Assembly: GCA_001897535.1 (NCBI GenBank)
Contig: MKTC01000007.1
Span: forward strand, 124,001-188,000
Direction: 5' to 3'
DNA: 64,000 nucleotides
Source: Bacteroidetes bacterium 37-13
GTDB lineage: Bacteria > Bacteroidota > Bacteroidia > Chitinophagales > LD1
Shown here: positions 55,841 through 64,000 of the stretch, piece by piece
Numbering within the stretch: position 1 is the first letter of the stretch
Layout of the letters: the number at the start of each line of letters is the position of its first letter
Position numbers and translations under genes: made by a program
Notes under the pieces: generated by a model
Told to the model about the DNA's origin: nothing
Seen by the model: only the letters and a program-made list of their open reading frames with translations
Databases searched by the model: none

Positions 55841-55885
55841 CAACCCGAAAAATATCTACCAATTTAAATATAGCCTTTTTTAGAA

Positions 55886-56626
55886 ATGTATAATAATAAA
55901 AAAATAGTAGTAGTGTTGCCGGCTTACAATGCAGCCAAAACATTGCCTCAAACTTACCATGAAATTCCTTTTGAATTTGTAGATGAAGTAGTTTTGGTTG
56001 ATGATGCAAGTAAAGATAATACCGTAGAAGTTGCTAAAGAGTTGGGTATAAAACATATTATTCGCCACGATACCAATAAAGGCTATGGTGGCAATCAAAA
56101 ATCGTGTTACAAAAAAGCATTGGAGCTAAATGCCGATATTGTAATTATGCTTCATCCGGATTATCAATACACACCCAAACTTTTGGTAGCAATGATTAGC
56201 ATAATTGGCAATGGTGTTTATCCCGTAGTTTTGGGCTCTCGCATTTTGGGCAATGGTGCATTAAAAGGTGGAATGCCTTTGTATAAATATATTTTCAACC
56301 GCATGCTCACTTTTACTCAAAATATTTTGGTAAACCAAAAGTTAAGCGAATACCACACTGGCTACCGTGCTTTTTCTAAAGAAGTAATTCAAAGTATTAA
56401 CCTTGCCGCCAATTCAGACGATTTTGTTTTCGATAACCAAATGCTTTCGCAAGTTATTTACAAAGGTTTTGAAATTGGGGAAGTTACCTGCCCCACCAAA
56501 TATTTTAAAGAAGCATCCAGTATCAATTTCAGTAGAAGTTTAAAGTATGGTTTTGGTTGTCTTTCAGTAAGTTTAACCCATCGGCTTTGCAAAATGGGCT
56601 TAGCTAAAAGCGAACTTTACAAATAA
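55886..56626 (+). CDS. Glycosyltransferase family 2 protein
   Basis: A 246-residue GT-A enzyme with VVLPAYNAAKTLPQTYHEI at the N-terminus, the nucleotide-sugar motif VLVDDASKDNT and the metal-binding region LHPDYQYTPK (where many relatives have DxD). The tail lacks long membrane helices, so it is a soluble dolichol-phosphate-mannose-synthase-like enzyme. It could make the polyprenyl-phosphate sugar used by the GT39-like protein across the divergent spacer, which is inference. It converges on the BASS gene with four bases between the stops. Confidence 0.88.
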   Translation: MYNNKKIVVVLPAYNAAKTLPQTYHEIPFEFVDEVVLVDDASKDNTVEVAKELGIKHIIRHDTNKGYGGNQKSCYKKALELNADIVIMLHPDYQYTPKLLVAMISIIGNGVYPVVLGSRILGNGALKGGMPLYKYIFNRMLTFTQNILVNQKLSEYHTGYRAFSKEVIQSINLAANSDDFVFDNQMLSQVIYKGFEIGEVTCPTKYFKEASSINFSRSLKYGFGCLSVSLTHRLCKMGLAKSELYK

Positions 56627-56630
56627 AATT

Positions 56631-57524
56631 TTATGATAAATGGCTCATAAATTTAGCCAAAGCAAAACCACTTACCAAGTGCCAAACTCCCCAGCAGGCA
56701 GCAATGAGCGCCATACCTCCAAGTCCATTAAAAAAGCTGAAAATTAAGATTAAACCCAAGCCGCTGTTTTGTATTCCGGTTTCAAAAGTAATGGTTTTAA
56801 TATCAGGTAAAGGCAAATGGAGTAAACGCGCAAAAGCATAGCCGGAACCAAGAGCCAAGCTATTGTGTGCAATTACCAGCGGTAAAATTACTACTGCTGT
56901 ATCAGCAAAAATTTTTGTATTGGCAGCAAATGCGGCAATTAAAAAAATAGCAAAAGCAGTGAGCGAAAATTTTTTCATGTATGGAACAATTTTTTCTGCA
57001 AAACTGTTTTGGTAATGTTTAAGCAACATACCTAAAACTAAAGGCAGCACAACTATTAAAACCACAGTTTGAAATACTTCACCCGCATTTAAGTGAATAG
57101 TTTTGAGTAGGTTTGCTGCGGGTGCGTATTTATTGCCATAAAAAGAAAAATTGAATGGCGTAAATACTACAGCAAGCAGATGCGAAATAGAGGTTATACT
57201 TACTGCCAGTGCGGTATTCCCTTTTGCAAGGTAAGTGAAATAGTTGCTGATGTTGCCTCCCGGGCAAGCGCCAACCAAAATCATGCCGAGTGCAATAGAA
57301 GCAGAAGGTTTTAAAATTAGCACCAGCAAGAATGTAATTAGCGGAAGTAAGATGAAGTGGGAAACTAAAGCAGCAATGGCACTTTTTTTATTTTTCCAAA
57401 GTGCAACAAAATCTTCTTTCTTTAATTCTAAAGCAATGCCAAACATTACCAGCGATAGAATGGCATTTAGAATGTTTAACCCTTGTGGACTAAAGTTAAT
57501 GTGCAACTGGTCGAGTTCGTTCAT
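56631..57524 (-). CDS. BASS-family sodium symporter
   Basis: A 297-residue membrane protein with nine or ten helices. The bile acid:sodium symporter motif GACPGGNISNY (85-95) and the second substrate-binding stretch ETGIQNSGLGL are clear. BASS proteins import organic anions such as bile acids, pyruvate, pantothenate or glucosinolates with sodium. The gene starts three bases after the stop of a TauD-like dioxygenase gene, so enzyme and transporter are made together and may handle the same or related organic acid. Confidence 0.88.
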   Translation of the reverse strand: MNELDQLHINFSPQGLNILNAILSLVMFGIALELKKEDFVALWKNKKSAIAALVSHFILLPLITFLLVLILKPSASIALGMILVGACPGGNISNYFTYLAKGNTALAVSITSISHLLAVVFTPFNFSFYGNKYAPAANLLKTIHLNAGEVFQTVVLIVVLPLVLGMLLKHYQNSFAEKIVPYMKKFSLTAFAIFLIAAFAANTKIFADTAVVILPLVIAHNSLALGSGYAFARLLHLPLPDIKTITFETGIQNSGLGLILIFSFFNGLGGMALIAACWGVWHLVSGFALAKFMSHLS

Positions 57525-57527
57525 AGG

Positions 57528-58565
57528 TTAAGCGCTCCAACTTACTAATATTTCGCGCTCACCTTTAAATGGCAAACGCCCGTGCGAAGTGCTGTAGTTA
57601 TCTATTGCTAATACATCACCTTTTTGCCATTTAAAAATGCTTAAGTTACCCCATATCACTTCTTCAATATGTTTAATGTAACTATCAGGAATGGCTGAAC
57701 CATCGCCAAAAAACATATTCATGCTTTGCGCATCGGCTGCTGCGGTTAGTTTTTTGGCTTGCACGGCAAAGGCTGAAAAGAGTTTGTAGAAAAAGGTTTC
57801 TAAGCGCTTTTGGTAGGCGTGAATATGTTGATATTCATAAGCTGATGCGCTTAAATGAAAAACTTGCGCATGGTTAAACCATGCTTTTTCTCCCGTAATA
57901 GGGTGTGCTTTCACGGCTTCGGTGCGGTTCAAAAGTTTTAGCCTGTCGTTGCTGTGCCATTCATATTCTATACCGTTTTCAATACACTTTTGCTCTACTA
58001 CTTTTTTATCGTTTGTAAGGAACATTTCATTCCATTTTTTTAGTTCAAACAGGTTTAAAAAAGGTTTGTGGTTTATGGCTGAATAATTTCGAACGGTGAT
58101 CACGCCTTTGGTTTCAAAATCGCTCAGTATTTTTTTATCTAATTGTTCATACACTTTTCTAAAATCGCAGAGTGGAGTTTCTCCGCCCAATTTGGGTTCT
58201 ACATGGCAATAGAAAAATAATTTGCGCGGAGGATGCTGCAAAAAACTCATTTCGCAGTGCTGCATAATTGGATAAAACGGAGGCAGTTCGCTGGCAGTGA
58301 AAACAAAGTTTGTTCCCGGCACTTGGTTGCGCGGTGAAGTTCCTAAATAATCGTTCTTTAAATCAGCATCAATAGTGGCGGCTATTTTCTCAAATTCTGC
58401 GGGTGTGTGAATGGGAAAACCTCTAAAAAGTACTGCGCCTTTGCTCAAAATCTCTTTTTGGTATCGGTTGTTTGTGGTAATATGTTCCATTAGCTCCGAA
58501 ATGTTTTCGCCAGTAGATTCTACAACTAATGGTGGTTTTTCGGAATTGATAAAATACTGTTTCAT
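57528..58565 (-). CDS. TauD/TfdA-family Fe(II)/2-oxoglutarate dioxygenase
   Basis: A 345-residue oxygenase. The iron ligands are H103 and E105 in QHCEMSF (HxE, as in clavaminate synthase, rather than the more common HxD) and H328 in STSHGRL; R337 in GEREI would bind the 2-oxoglutarate carboxylate. The N-terminal GAVLFRGFPI and KGDVLAIDNY segments fit the TauD fold. With HxE it should be a hydroxylase, since halogenases replace the acid with a small residue. Its substrate is unknown; the sodium symporter gene follows by three bases. Confidence 0.88.
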   Translation of the reverse strand: MKQYFINSEKPPLVVESTGENISELMEHITTNNRYQKEILSKGAVLFRGFPIHTPAEFEKIAATIDADLKNDYLGTSPRNQVPGTNFVFTASELPPFYPIMQHCEMSFLQHPPRKLFFYCHVEPKLGGETPLCDFRKVYEQLDKKILSDFETKGVITVRNYSAINHKPFLNLFELKKWNEMFLTNDKKVVEQKCIENGIEYEWHSNDRLKLLNRTEAVKAHPITGEKAWFNHAQVFHLSASAYEYQHIHAYQKRLETFFYKLFSAFAVQAKKLTAAADAQSMNMFFGDGSAIPDSYIKHIEEVIWGNLSIFKWQKGDVLAIDNYSTSHGRLPFKGEREILVSWSA

Positions 58566-58582
58566 ATTGTTTATCGTTTAAC

Positions 58583-58613
58583 CAAACTTAAAAGCAAAAT
58601 TTTATGAAAGCAA
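58583..58613 (-). promoter_or_regulatory. Promoter of the dioxygenase-BASS operon
   Basis: Best promoter in the window: TTTG with TTG at 58611-58613, a 20-base spacer and the exact -7 box TAAGTTTG (58583-58590) on the minus strand, 17 bases before the ATG. The rest of the spacer to 58794 is AT-rich and shows nothing else. Confidence 0.6.
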
Positions 58614-58794
58614 ATTTTTAGTAGTTTCATTGAAATAAATATGGTACATATTTTAAATATATTCTATTTGCTGCTTCATATTGTTGAAACATTGTTGAAA
58701 AGCTATCTGTTGAAAGTTAATTCTCAACAATTATTCCACAAGAGGTAGAAGCGGCTTTTCTTTCTGCATAAAAACTTCTTTTTTGCATTCACAA

Positions 58795-59805
58795 ATGAAT
58801 ATTGCTACACTCATTTTCGATTTATTGCAAACGCACGATTGTGTAATTGTGCCGGGTTTGGGTGGCTTTTTGGGTCAAAACCAAAGTGCGGCTTTTGATG
58901 CTACGGGTAATTTGTTTCCGCCCAAAAGAGTGCTTTCGTTCAATGCAAGATTAAATGGAAATGATGGTTTATTGGTTCATTCGCTTTCAAGTAAATTAGA
59001 AATTGGCTTTGCCGATGCGCAAAAAAAGGTTCATCAGTTTGTTGAAACAGCATATACTTTATTAAATCAAAACGAGGCGGTACATTTTGATAAAGTTGGA
59101 TCTCTAAATTTTGATAAAAACGGTAATCTGCAATTTGTTCAATATAAAGACCAAGAAGTTTTTTCAGATTATTTTGGATTAAAGCCAATTGCTCCGCTTC
59201 CGGTAGAAAGAGAAAAACCGGAGGAAAGTATTATTAAGGAAGCAAAAGTAATTCCAATTTCAAAAGAAAAACCGCACAAAAAATTTGCAATAGTTGCTCG
59301 CTACGCAGCCGCAGCTGTTTTAACTTTGGCAGTTGTGCTTTCCGGTGTAATTGGTTTTATTAGTTATGAAAATAATAAAGTTGCAGATACTGCTTCGCTT
59401 TCGCCAATTATGGATTCTTCGCACGAAGTGCAACAAGAAATTTTTAAACCTGAAACTACAATTTTAGAAGACACAATTGCAACAGTAACTACAAATGGAA
59501 ATGTAGAAACAGAAACTTTAAACGAAGTAATTACAACTGAAAATGAAGTTCAAGTTCCTGCTGAAAGTGTAGAAATAAAACACGGTTATTATATTGTGGT
59601 TGGAGCTTTTTCAAAAGAAGAAAATGCTGATGCTTTGTATTATCAATTACAAACTGAATTAGACGGCTCAACTACTGTGGCAAAATTTCCACGCAATGGC
59701 TTAACTGCTGTGGGTTTTTACACATCACCTAATTCTAATGAAGCCGCAGCAATGCTTGCTAAAGCAAAACAAAAAGATGCTTCAGTTTGGTTATTAAAGA
59801 TGTAA
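58795..59805 (+). CDS. HU-CCDC81 and SPOR domain protein
   Basis: A 336-residue protein known in Bacteroidota. The N-terminus holds two small HU-like domains of the CCDC81 type: NIATLIFDLLQTHDCVIVPGLGGFLG, the RVLSFNARLNGNDGLLV segment and DKVGSLNFDKNGNLQF. A transmembrane helix follows at about 170-190 and a SPOR domain occupies the last 75 residues (GYYIVVGAFSKEENADALYYQL), which binds denuded peptidoglycan at division sites. The HU part faces the cytoplasm and the SPOR part the periplasm. The ATG at 58795 is used; an upstream TTG in frame is less likely. Confidence 0.9.
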   Translation: MNIATLIFDLLQTHDCVIVPGLGGFLGQNQSAAFDATGNLFPPKRVLSFNARLNGNDGLLVHSLSSKLEIGFADAQKKVHQFVETAYTLLNQNEAVHFDKVGSLNFDKNGNLQFVQYKDQEVFSDYFGLKPIAPLPVEREKPEESIIKEAKVIPISKEKPHKKFAIVARYAAAAVLTLAVVLSGVIGFISYENNKVADTASLSPIMDSSHEVQQEIFKPETTILEDTIATVTTNGNVETETLNEVITTENEVQVPAESVEIKHGYYIVVGAFSKEENADALYYQLQTELDGSTTVAKFPRNGLTAVGFYTSPNSNEAAAMLAKAKQKDASVWLLKM

Positions 59806-59823
59806 TTTTTCCATATTTGGGAA

Positions 59824-60642
59824 ATGAAATCACTATTTTCTTTCGGACTTATTGTTTTGTTTTTCGCGAATATTAAAGCACAGTCTGTAAACTTTAAAGC
59901 CTTTCCTAACCCATTTTCTCAAACTATTTATTTTGAATTTAGTTTAGATAGCAATGCAACCGTTTCTATAAATATATTTGATATGATTGGTAGAAATGTG
60001 GCGTTGGCATTAGCCGATACAACTTTAAATGCAGGAAACTATCAATTTAAATCTACGCTGAATTTTTTACCGGTTGGCGTTTACTTAGCAAGATTAAATA
60101 TTAGCAATGTGAATTTTGTTTATAGGATATCGAAAGCAGATGGAGCTACTTTTGCTTGTCCATTACAAGCAAACAGCATTGCGGATACTGTTTTGCTAAA
60201 CTTTTCGGTAACAGATTCGGTAGGAGATTCTATAAAGTATGCTTTATACAATCGCTGGGGAACAGCAGAAGTAGAATTAGATACTTTTCTTGCTCAGGGT
60301 AATTATAGTTTTGCATTTCCACTCAGCGGATTACCTGCTGGAGTTTACGTTCAAGGTTTTTGGCAAGATACTTCCGATTGTAGAGGCACAATTGTGTTAG
60401 GCAATTTATCTGCAATAGAAAATAGATTAAATGCTGAAAACTTTTCAGTTATTTATTCTAATAATACAACAGAAATAAAAGCAAAAGAACCATATCAAGT
60501 TTCAGTAGTAGACTTATTGGGAGAAACAGTTTTGCAAACCCAAACCAATTCTCCCTTTCAGCTCAAATCGGGTTTGTATTTCTTTATAGTGAAAGATGAA
60601 AAACGAAATTCATTTTCAGTATTAAAACATTGGCAACAGTAG
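59824..60642 (+). CDS. Secreted protein made of T9SS sorting-domain-like modules
   Basis: A 272-residue protein with a signal peptide (SLFSFGLIVLFFANIKAQ) followed directly by a segment that looks like a type A sorting domain: FKAFPNPFSQTIYFEF, INIFDMIGRNV, LPVGVYLARLNI. A second similar unit follows (LLNFSVTDSVGDSIKYALY, LPAGVYVQGF) and a third ends the protein (VSVVDLLGETVLQTQ, LKSGLYFFIVKD). There is no separate functional domain. A near match to the -7 box (CATATTTG, 59812-59819) ends four bases before the ATG; the gene is also only 18 bases after the SPOR gene. Function unknown. Confidence 0.8.
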   Translation: MKSLFSFGLIVLFFANIKAQSVNFKAFPNPFSQTIYFEFSLDSNATVSINIFDMIGRNVALALADTTLNAGNYQFKSTLNFLPVGVYLARLNISNVNFVYRISKADGATFACPLQANSIADTVLLNFSVTDSVGDSIKYALYNRWGTAEVELDTFLAQGNYSFAFPLSGLPAGVYVQGFWQDTSDCRGTIVLGNLSAIENRLNAENFSVIYSNNTTEIKAKEPYQVSVVDLLGETVLQTQTNSPFQLKSGLYFFIVKDEKRNSFSVLKHWQQ

Positions 60643-60649
60643 CTTTTGA

Positions 60650-61762
60650 CTATTTAATCTTGTTTAGTTCTTGCCAGTTTTGTTGGTTCATATTTTCATC
60701 GGCATTTGGGTCGTAGTTTTGTTGTTGCGTGGCAATATATTCGCCATCGCTGTTCATCCAATAGCGGTTGTAACCATATTCAACTTTATGCTTTTCGCCT
60801 GTTTCTGCATTTTGTACATTTTGCCTTTCATAAACATAGTCTAAAAACTGGTCTTGGTTTTTATCCATTGCTTTACTGCGCTCATTCCAGCCACTCATAA
60901 TAGCATCGTTTATGGCATTTGTTCTGTTGATGTGCGCAGCTTGGTGTGCTTCAAACGCAGCTTGGTTGGCAGCCATTCTTTTATTAAAGGCAGCCCAGCT
61001 TTGCCCAGCTTTTTCGGCTTCGGAACGGTTATATGCCATAATTGGTTCTAAGTTGTAACGTGTATTGGTTACACCAAACAAATATTGCTTTTTTGCTTTT
61101 TCTAACTTACCGTTATCTGCTTCAAGTAGCGAAGCAAAATAACCCCAACTTTGCATACTTTGCGATTCGCTTCTGGTAGTGTGTAAGAGTAAGAATGCAG
61201 GATTTCCATTTCTATCTTCTAAATCTATACCATACACAAAAATATATGATTCGGAAGGCATGGCTTTGTATAATTGGTCGCTGTACCATTTATCAATTTT
61301 ACTCACCTCCGGCAATTCGTAGTGTTTAATGTATTTAAAGCCTAAACTTTGTGCCGAAGGAACAACATCTTCCTGAATAAGTTGCCCAATTTCGGGCATT
61401 GCACGCATGGGCGTTTGAGAGTAAGCGTATTGAAGATTTGGGTCGTAATTCATCATAAAACTATGGAGCGGGTAGTTGGTAACTTTAAGGTTGTTTGGTC
61501 CGGAAATTGAGCCATTGGCATTTATTTTCCATGAAGAAGGCAGCGGCACGGTAGCGCTTACCACGCCTCGATTATCTTTTATTTCGTGCATCACCAACTC
61601 TTCCCAAAAAGTATTGTTTGGGTTAGCTTTGTTATTAGTGCTGCCACTTGTATTTTCTGTAGTGCCGGTTGTGGCCGTTTGTCCATTGCTAGTTTCGGAG
61701 TTGCAAGCACTAAGTGCTAAAATTGCAATAACGGCAAATAGTTGAAGTTGTTTTGTTGCCAT
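60650..61762 (-). CDS. Hypothetical lipoprotein
   Basis: A 370-residue protein with a lipoprotein signal: hydrophobic core LFAVIAILALSAC, with C20 as the lipidated residue. A Ser/Thr/Asn/Gly linker follows, then a region with PLPSSWKINANGSISGPNNLKV and a C-terminal part with GWNERSKAMDKNQDQF, VYERQNVQN and EYGYNRYWMNSDGEYI. No known domain is recognised. It converges with the preceding gene, seven bases apart. The 110-base upstream spacer has a small inverted repeat (gtaatt/aattac) and no clear -7 box. Confidence 0.78.
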   Translation of the reverse strand: MATKQLQLFAVIAILALSACNSETSNGQTATTGTTENTSGSTNNKANPNNTFWEELVMHEIKDNRGVVSATVPLPSSWKINANGSISGPNNLKVTNYPLHSFMMNYDPNLQYAYSQTPMRAMPEIGQLIQEDVVPSAQSLGFKYIKHYELPEVSKIDKWYSDQLYKAMPSESYIFVYGIDLEDRNGNPAFLLLHTTRSESQSMQSWGYFASLLEADNGKLEKAKKQYLFGVTNTRYNLEPIMAYNRSEAEKAGQSWAAFNKRMAANQAAFEAHQAAHINRTNAINDAIMSGWNERSKAMDKNQDQFLDYVYERQNVQNAETGEKHKVEYGYNRYWMNSDGEYIATQQQNYDPNADENMNQQNWQELNKIK

Positions 61763-61872
61763 AGCTTTGTAATTTATGTTGATGAATTACATAAAACTTT
61801 CCACTATAAAACTCACTATAAAATAGAGAGTAGTGGTTACACACAAAACAAATATATTTTTTCGGAATTTAC

Positions 61873-63144
61873 TTATACATAAAGCGGAAATGCTTTCATG
61901 TATTCGTTTATTTCGGCTTTTACTTTTGCAATATTGGTTTCGTTTTCCACGTCTGCAATAATGCTATCAATCCAATTGGCAACTTGCAGCATATCTTTTT
62001 CTTTGAAACCTCTGGTAGTAATTGCCGGAGTTCCCAAGCGGATACCGGAAGTTACAAAAGGTGATTTGTCATCAAACGGAACCATGTTTTTATTGGCAGT
62101 AATATCGGCTTTTACCAAAGCATTTTCTGCTTGTTTGCCCGATACATTTTTATTATGAAGATCAATAAGCATCAAGTGGTTTACTGTTCCTCCCGAAATT
62201 ATTTTATAGCCCTTTTCAACTAAAGCATTTGCTAAAGCTTGTGCATTGGCTGCTACTTGCTTTTGGTAAGTTGTAAATTCCGGTGAAAGTGCTTCGCCAA
62301 AAGCTACTGCTTTTCCTGCAATTACATGTTCAAGCGGCCCGCCTTGTGTTCCAGGAAAAACTGCACTATCTAAAATAGCACTCATCATTTTCAATTCGCC
62401 TTTAGGAGTTTTTTCGCCAAAAGGATTTTCAAAATCGTTACCAAGCATAATAATGCCACCGCGCGGTCCGCGAAGTGTTTTATGTGTGGTAGAAGTTACA
62501 ATGTGGCAATGCGGCATTGGGTCGTTTAGCAATTTGGTTGTAATCATTCCGGCAGGGTGTGCAATATCTGCCATTAAAAGTGCTCCAACTTCATCGGCAA
62601 TGGCTCTAAAAGTTGGGTAATCCCAATCGCGCGAGTAAGCACTTGCTCCACAAATAATTAGTTTTGGTTTCTCTTTAAGTGCAGTTTCGCGCACTTTGTT
62701 CATATCAATAGTTCCAGTTGCTTCTTCTACGCCATAAAATACAGGGCGGTAAAGTTTTCCTGAAAAGTTTACGGGTGAGCCGTGCGTTAAGTGTCCGCCA
62801 TGCGATAAATTAAATCCCATGATGGTGTCGCCCGGTTTTATGCAAGCGAGCATTACTGCTGCATTTGCTTGTGCGCCACTGTGTGGTTGTACATTTGCCC
62901 ATGTAGCGCCAAATAGTTTTTTTAAACGCTCAATTGCAAGTGTTTCTATTTCATCAACAAACTGGCAACCTCCGTAGTAACGCTTGCCGGGTAAACCTTC
63001 TGCGTATTTATTGGTTAAACAACTTCCCATTGCCTGCATCACTTCAAGTGAAGTAAAGTTTTCTGAAGCTATCAATTCTATTCCTTCGCGCTGGCGATGT
63101 AATTCTTGTTCTATGAGTTTAAAAACTGCGGTATCTTTTTGCAT
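61873..63144 (-). CDS. glyA: Serine hydroxymethyltransferase
   Basis: A 423-residue PLP enzyme that converts serine and tetrahydrofolate to glycine and methylene-tetrahydrofolate. Conserved features: [11 protein letters not shown] near the N-terminus, [26 protein letters not shown], the PLP lysine in [13 protein letters not shown], and [15 protein letters not shown]. Length is standard. With serA in the same window it covers two steps of the serine-glycine route, though the genes are 32 kb apart. A near match to the promoter box (CAACTTCG, 63149-63156) ends four bases before the ATG. Confidence 0.97.
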   Translation of the reverse strand: MQKDTAVFKLIEQELHRQREGIELIASENFTSLEVMQAMGSCLTNKYAEGLPGKRYYGGCQFVDEIETLAIERLKKLFGATWANVQPHSGAQANAAVMLACIKPGDTIMGFNLSHGGHLTHGSPVNFSGKLYRPVFYGVEEATGTIDMNKVRETALKEKPKLIICGASAYSRDWDYPTFRAIADEVGALLMADIAHPAGMITTKLLNDPMPHCHIVTSTTHKTLRGPRGGIIMLGNDFENPFGEKTPKGELKMMSAILDSAVFPGTQGGPLEHVIAGKAVAFGEALSPEFTTYQKQVAANAQALANALVEKGYKIISGGTVNHLMLIDLHNKNVSGKQAENALVKADITANKNMVPFDDKSPFVTSGIRLGTPAITTRGFKEKDMLQVANWIDSIIADVENETNIAKVKAEINEYMKAFPLYV

Positions 63145-63227
63145 GGTGCGAAGTTGGGAATTTCGCGCTAAACAGCAAGTAAAGAATCTCTAATTGTTGT
63201 GTATAAATTTCTACTGCAAAATTTGGG

Positions 63228-64000
63228 TTAAAATGGATAGCCGATGGCTAAGTTGAATTGCCCTTTTCTAATTGTCCATTTGTTATCTTTTTGTATTCGC
63301 GGGTCGCGGATTGGCACACCGTAATCTAAACGAATTACAAAGTAGTTGAAATCTAAGCGTAAACCAGCTCCAAAATCAACGCCAAATTCGTTGATAAAAC
63401 GTTTAAAATCAAAATTTCCTAAAGCACGAGTTGGGTCATTTTGCATTAGCCAAACGTTTCCTGCATCCATAAATGCTGCACCTTTCAGCCATTTGTAAAT
63501 ATCGAAACGCAATTCAATGTTCATTTCAAATTTTATATCTCCTGTTTGGTCAATAAAAAGTGTTGCCTGATTGCTGCTTGGGTTATCTAAATCAATGGTA
63601 GAATCACGATAGCTACCGGGACCAATTTCTCGAATTTGAAATCCGCGAAGGCTGTTTAATCCTCCTACAAAAAATTGTTTGGTGTAAGGCAATTGCTTAG
63701 AGTTTCCGTAAGGCAATCCCAAGCCGATATAATGCCGCATGGCAAATTGGCTGTGGCGGTTGAGCCTAAAATAATTTCTAAAATCGAATTCAAATCGCAT
63801 GTATTGGGAGAATGGACGATTTAGAATATTGAATGTTTGATTTGGAGAATAACCTTTGTTGGCAGCCATAAAACCAAGCTCTAAAATATTTCCTGCAGCT
63901 TCAATCGAACCTTTTAAGAGTGTACTCCAAAGGTCGTATTTGCCTGCTTTGTTTGATAGTACAAAGCTGTAATTGCTTCCCCAAATAATTTGTTCATTAT
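63228..64000 (-). CDS. BamA/TamA-family outer membrane protein, C-terminal part
   Basis: The gene is open from the right edge of the window to a stop at 63228; 257 residues of the C-terminal barrel are visible, continuing upstream of the first internal methionine without a stop. The Omp85 loop-6 motif is present as GGLNSLRGF, and the barrel ends IRKGQFNLAIGYPF with a C-terminal phenylalanine, the signal used by the assembly machinery. By comparison with other Bacteroidota it may be a TamL-type lipoprotein or another BamA paralogue; the N-terminal POTRA domains lie outside the window. Confidence 0.85.
   Translation of the reverse strand, partial: NEQIIWGSNYSFVLSNKAGKYDLWSTLLKGSIEAAGNILELGFMAANKGYSPNQTFNILNRPFSQYMRFEFDFRNYFRLNRHSQFAMRHYIGLGLPYGNSKQLPYTKQFFVGGLNSLRGFQIREIGPGSYRDSTIDLDNPSSNQATLFIDQTGDIKFEMNIELRFDIYKWLKGAAFMDAGNVWLMQNDPTRALGNFDFKRFINEFGVDFGAGLRLDFNYFVIRLDYGVPIRDPRIQKDNKWTIRKGQFNLAIGYPF

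Overview
The window is AT-rich chromosomal DNA from a member of the Bacteroidota. The evidence is internal. There are secreted proteins with type IX secretion (T9SS) C-terminal sorting domains of both type A (N-P-N/T motif) and type B (gliding-motility type, TPNGDGxND), a PorP/SprF protein, an OstA-like protein, an HU-CCDC81/SPOR protein, a DUF3078 protein, SprB repeats, and leader regions carrying the Bacteroidota -7 promoter box TAnnTTTG instead of E. coli-type promoters. Class cannot be settled from this window (Chitinophagia, Sphingobacteriia or Flavobacteriia-like). No tRNA, rRNA, CRISPR array, insertion sequence or prophage gene was seen; this is dense chromosomal backbone.

Layout. 1-4.8 kb: the tail of an RND efflux adaptor, an MFS transporter, an AidB-type acyl-CoA dehydrogenase and an OstA-like protein. 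4.8-7.7 kb (minus): Mrp/NBP35 ATPase and the ribosome/tRNA set rpsP-rimM-trmD. 7.8-13.8 kb (minus): an AddAB-like pair of recombination helicase-nucleases. 13.9-17.3 kb: YihY/BrkB membrane protein, a thioredoxin-TauE/SafE pair and a Gfo/Idh/MocA oxidoreductase. 17.4-19.8 kb (minus): an OmpA protein with thrombospondin type-3 calcium repeats. 20.1-23.2 kb: an acidic disordered protein, a stand-alone B12-binding protein and a PNGase F-like T9SS cargo. 23.2-26 kb: a short coiled-coil protein, zapA, rny and a DUF486 membrane protein. 26-28.5 kb: a type B T9SS cargo followed by PorP/SprF. 28.5-31.2 kb (minus): an FAD-linked D-2-hydroxyacid dehydrogenase followed by serA, which together suggest the known coupling of D-2-hydroxyglutarate removal to serine synthesis.

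31.2-37.2 kb: arfB, an operon of asparagine synthase, glycosyltransferase and radical SAM/SPASM protein (surface polysaccharide or other cell-surface modification), and an orphan VWA protein. 37.3-43.8 kb: DUF3078 protein, a GatB/YqeY protein and a 1582-residue repeat-rich surface protein. 43.8-46.1 kb (minus): smpB with a FlK-like thioesterase, and a PLP lyase whose residues point to tyrosine phenol-lyase rather than tryptophanase. 46.3-55.7 kb (minus): TonB-dependent receptor, ysxC, ribBA, two family-4-type glycosyltransferases, a GT39-like membrane protein and a GloVer-repeat T9SS protein. 55.9-64 kb: GT2, a TauD dioxygenase/BASS transporter pair, the HU-CCDC81/SPOR protein, a small secreted protein built from sorting-domain-like modules, a lipoprotein, glyA and the end of a BamA/TamA-family outer membrane protein.

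The most general pattern is regulatory. Eleven exact copies of TAnnTTTG, plus near matches, sit just upstream of genes, and in several genes the box ends only 1-7 bases before the start codon, which predicts very short or absent 5' leaders. No clear new defence or mobile system was found. The most unusual gene-level items are the sorting-domain-only protein at 59824, the acidic protein/B12-domain pair, the dioxygenase/BASS pair, the zapA-linked coiled-coil gene, and a short coding relic at 31240-31371.
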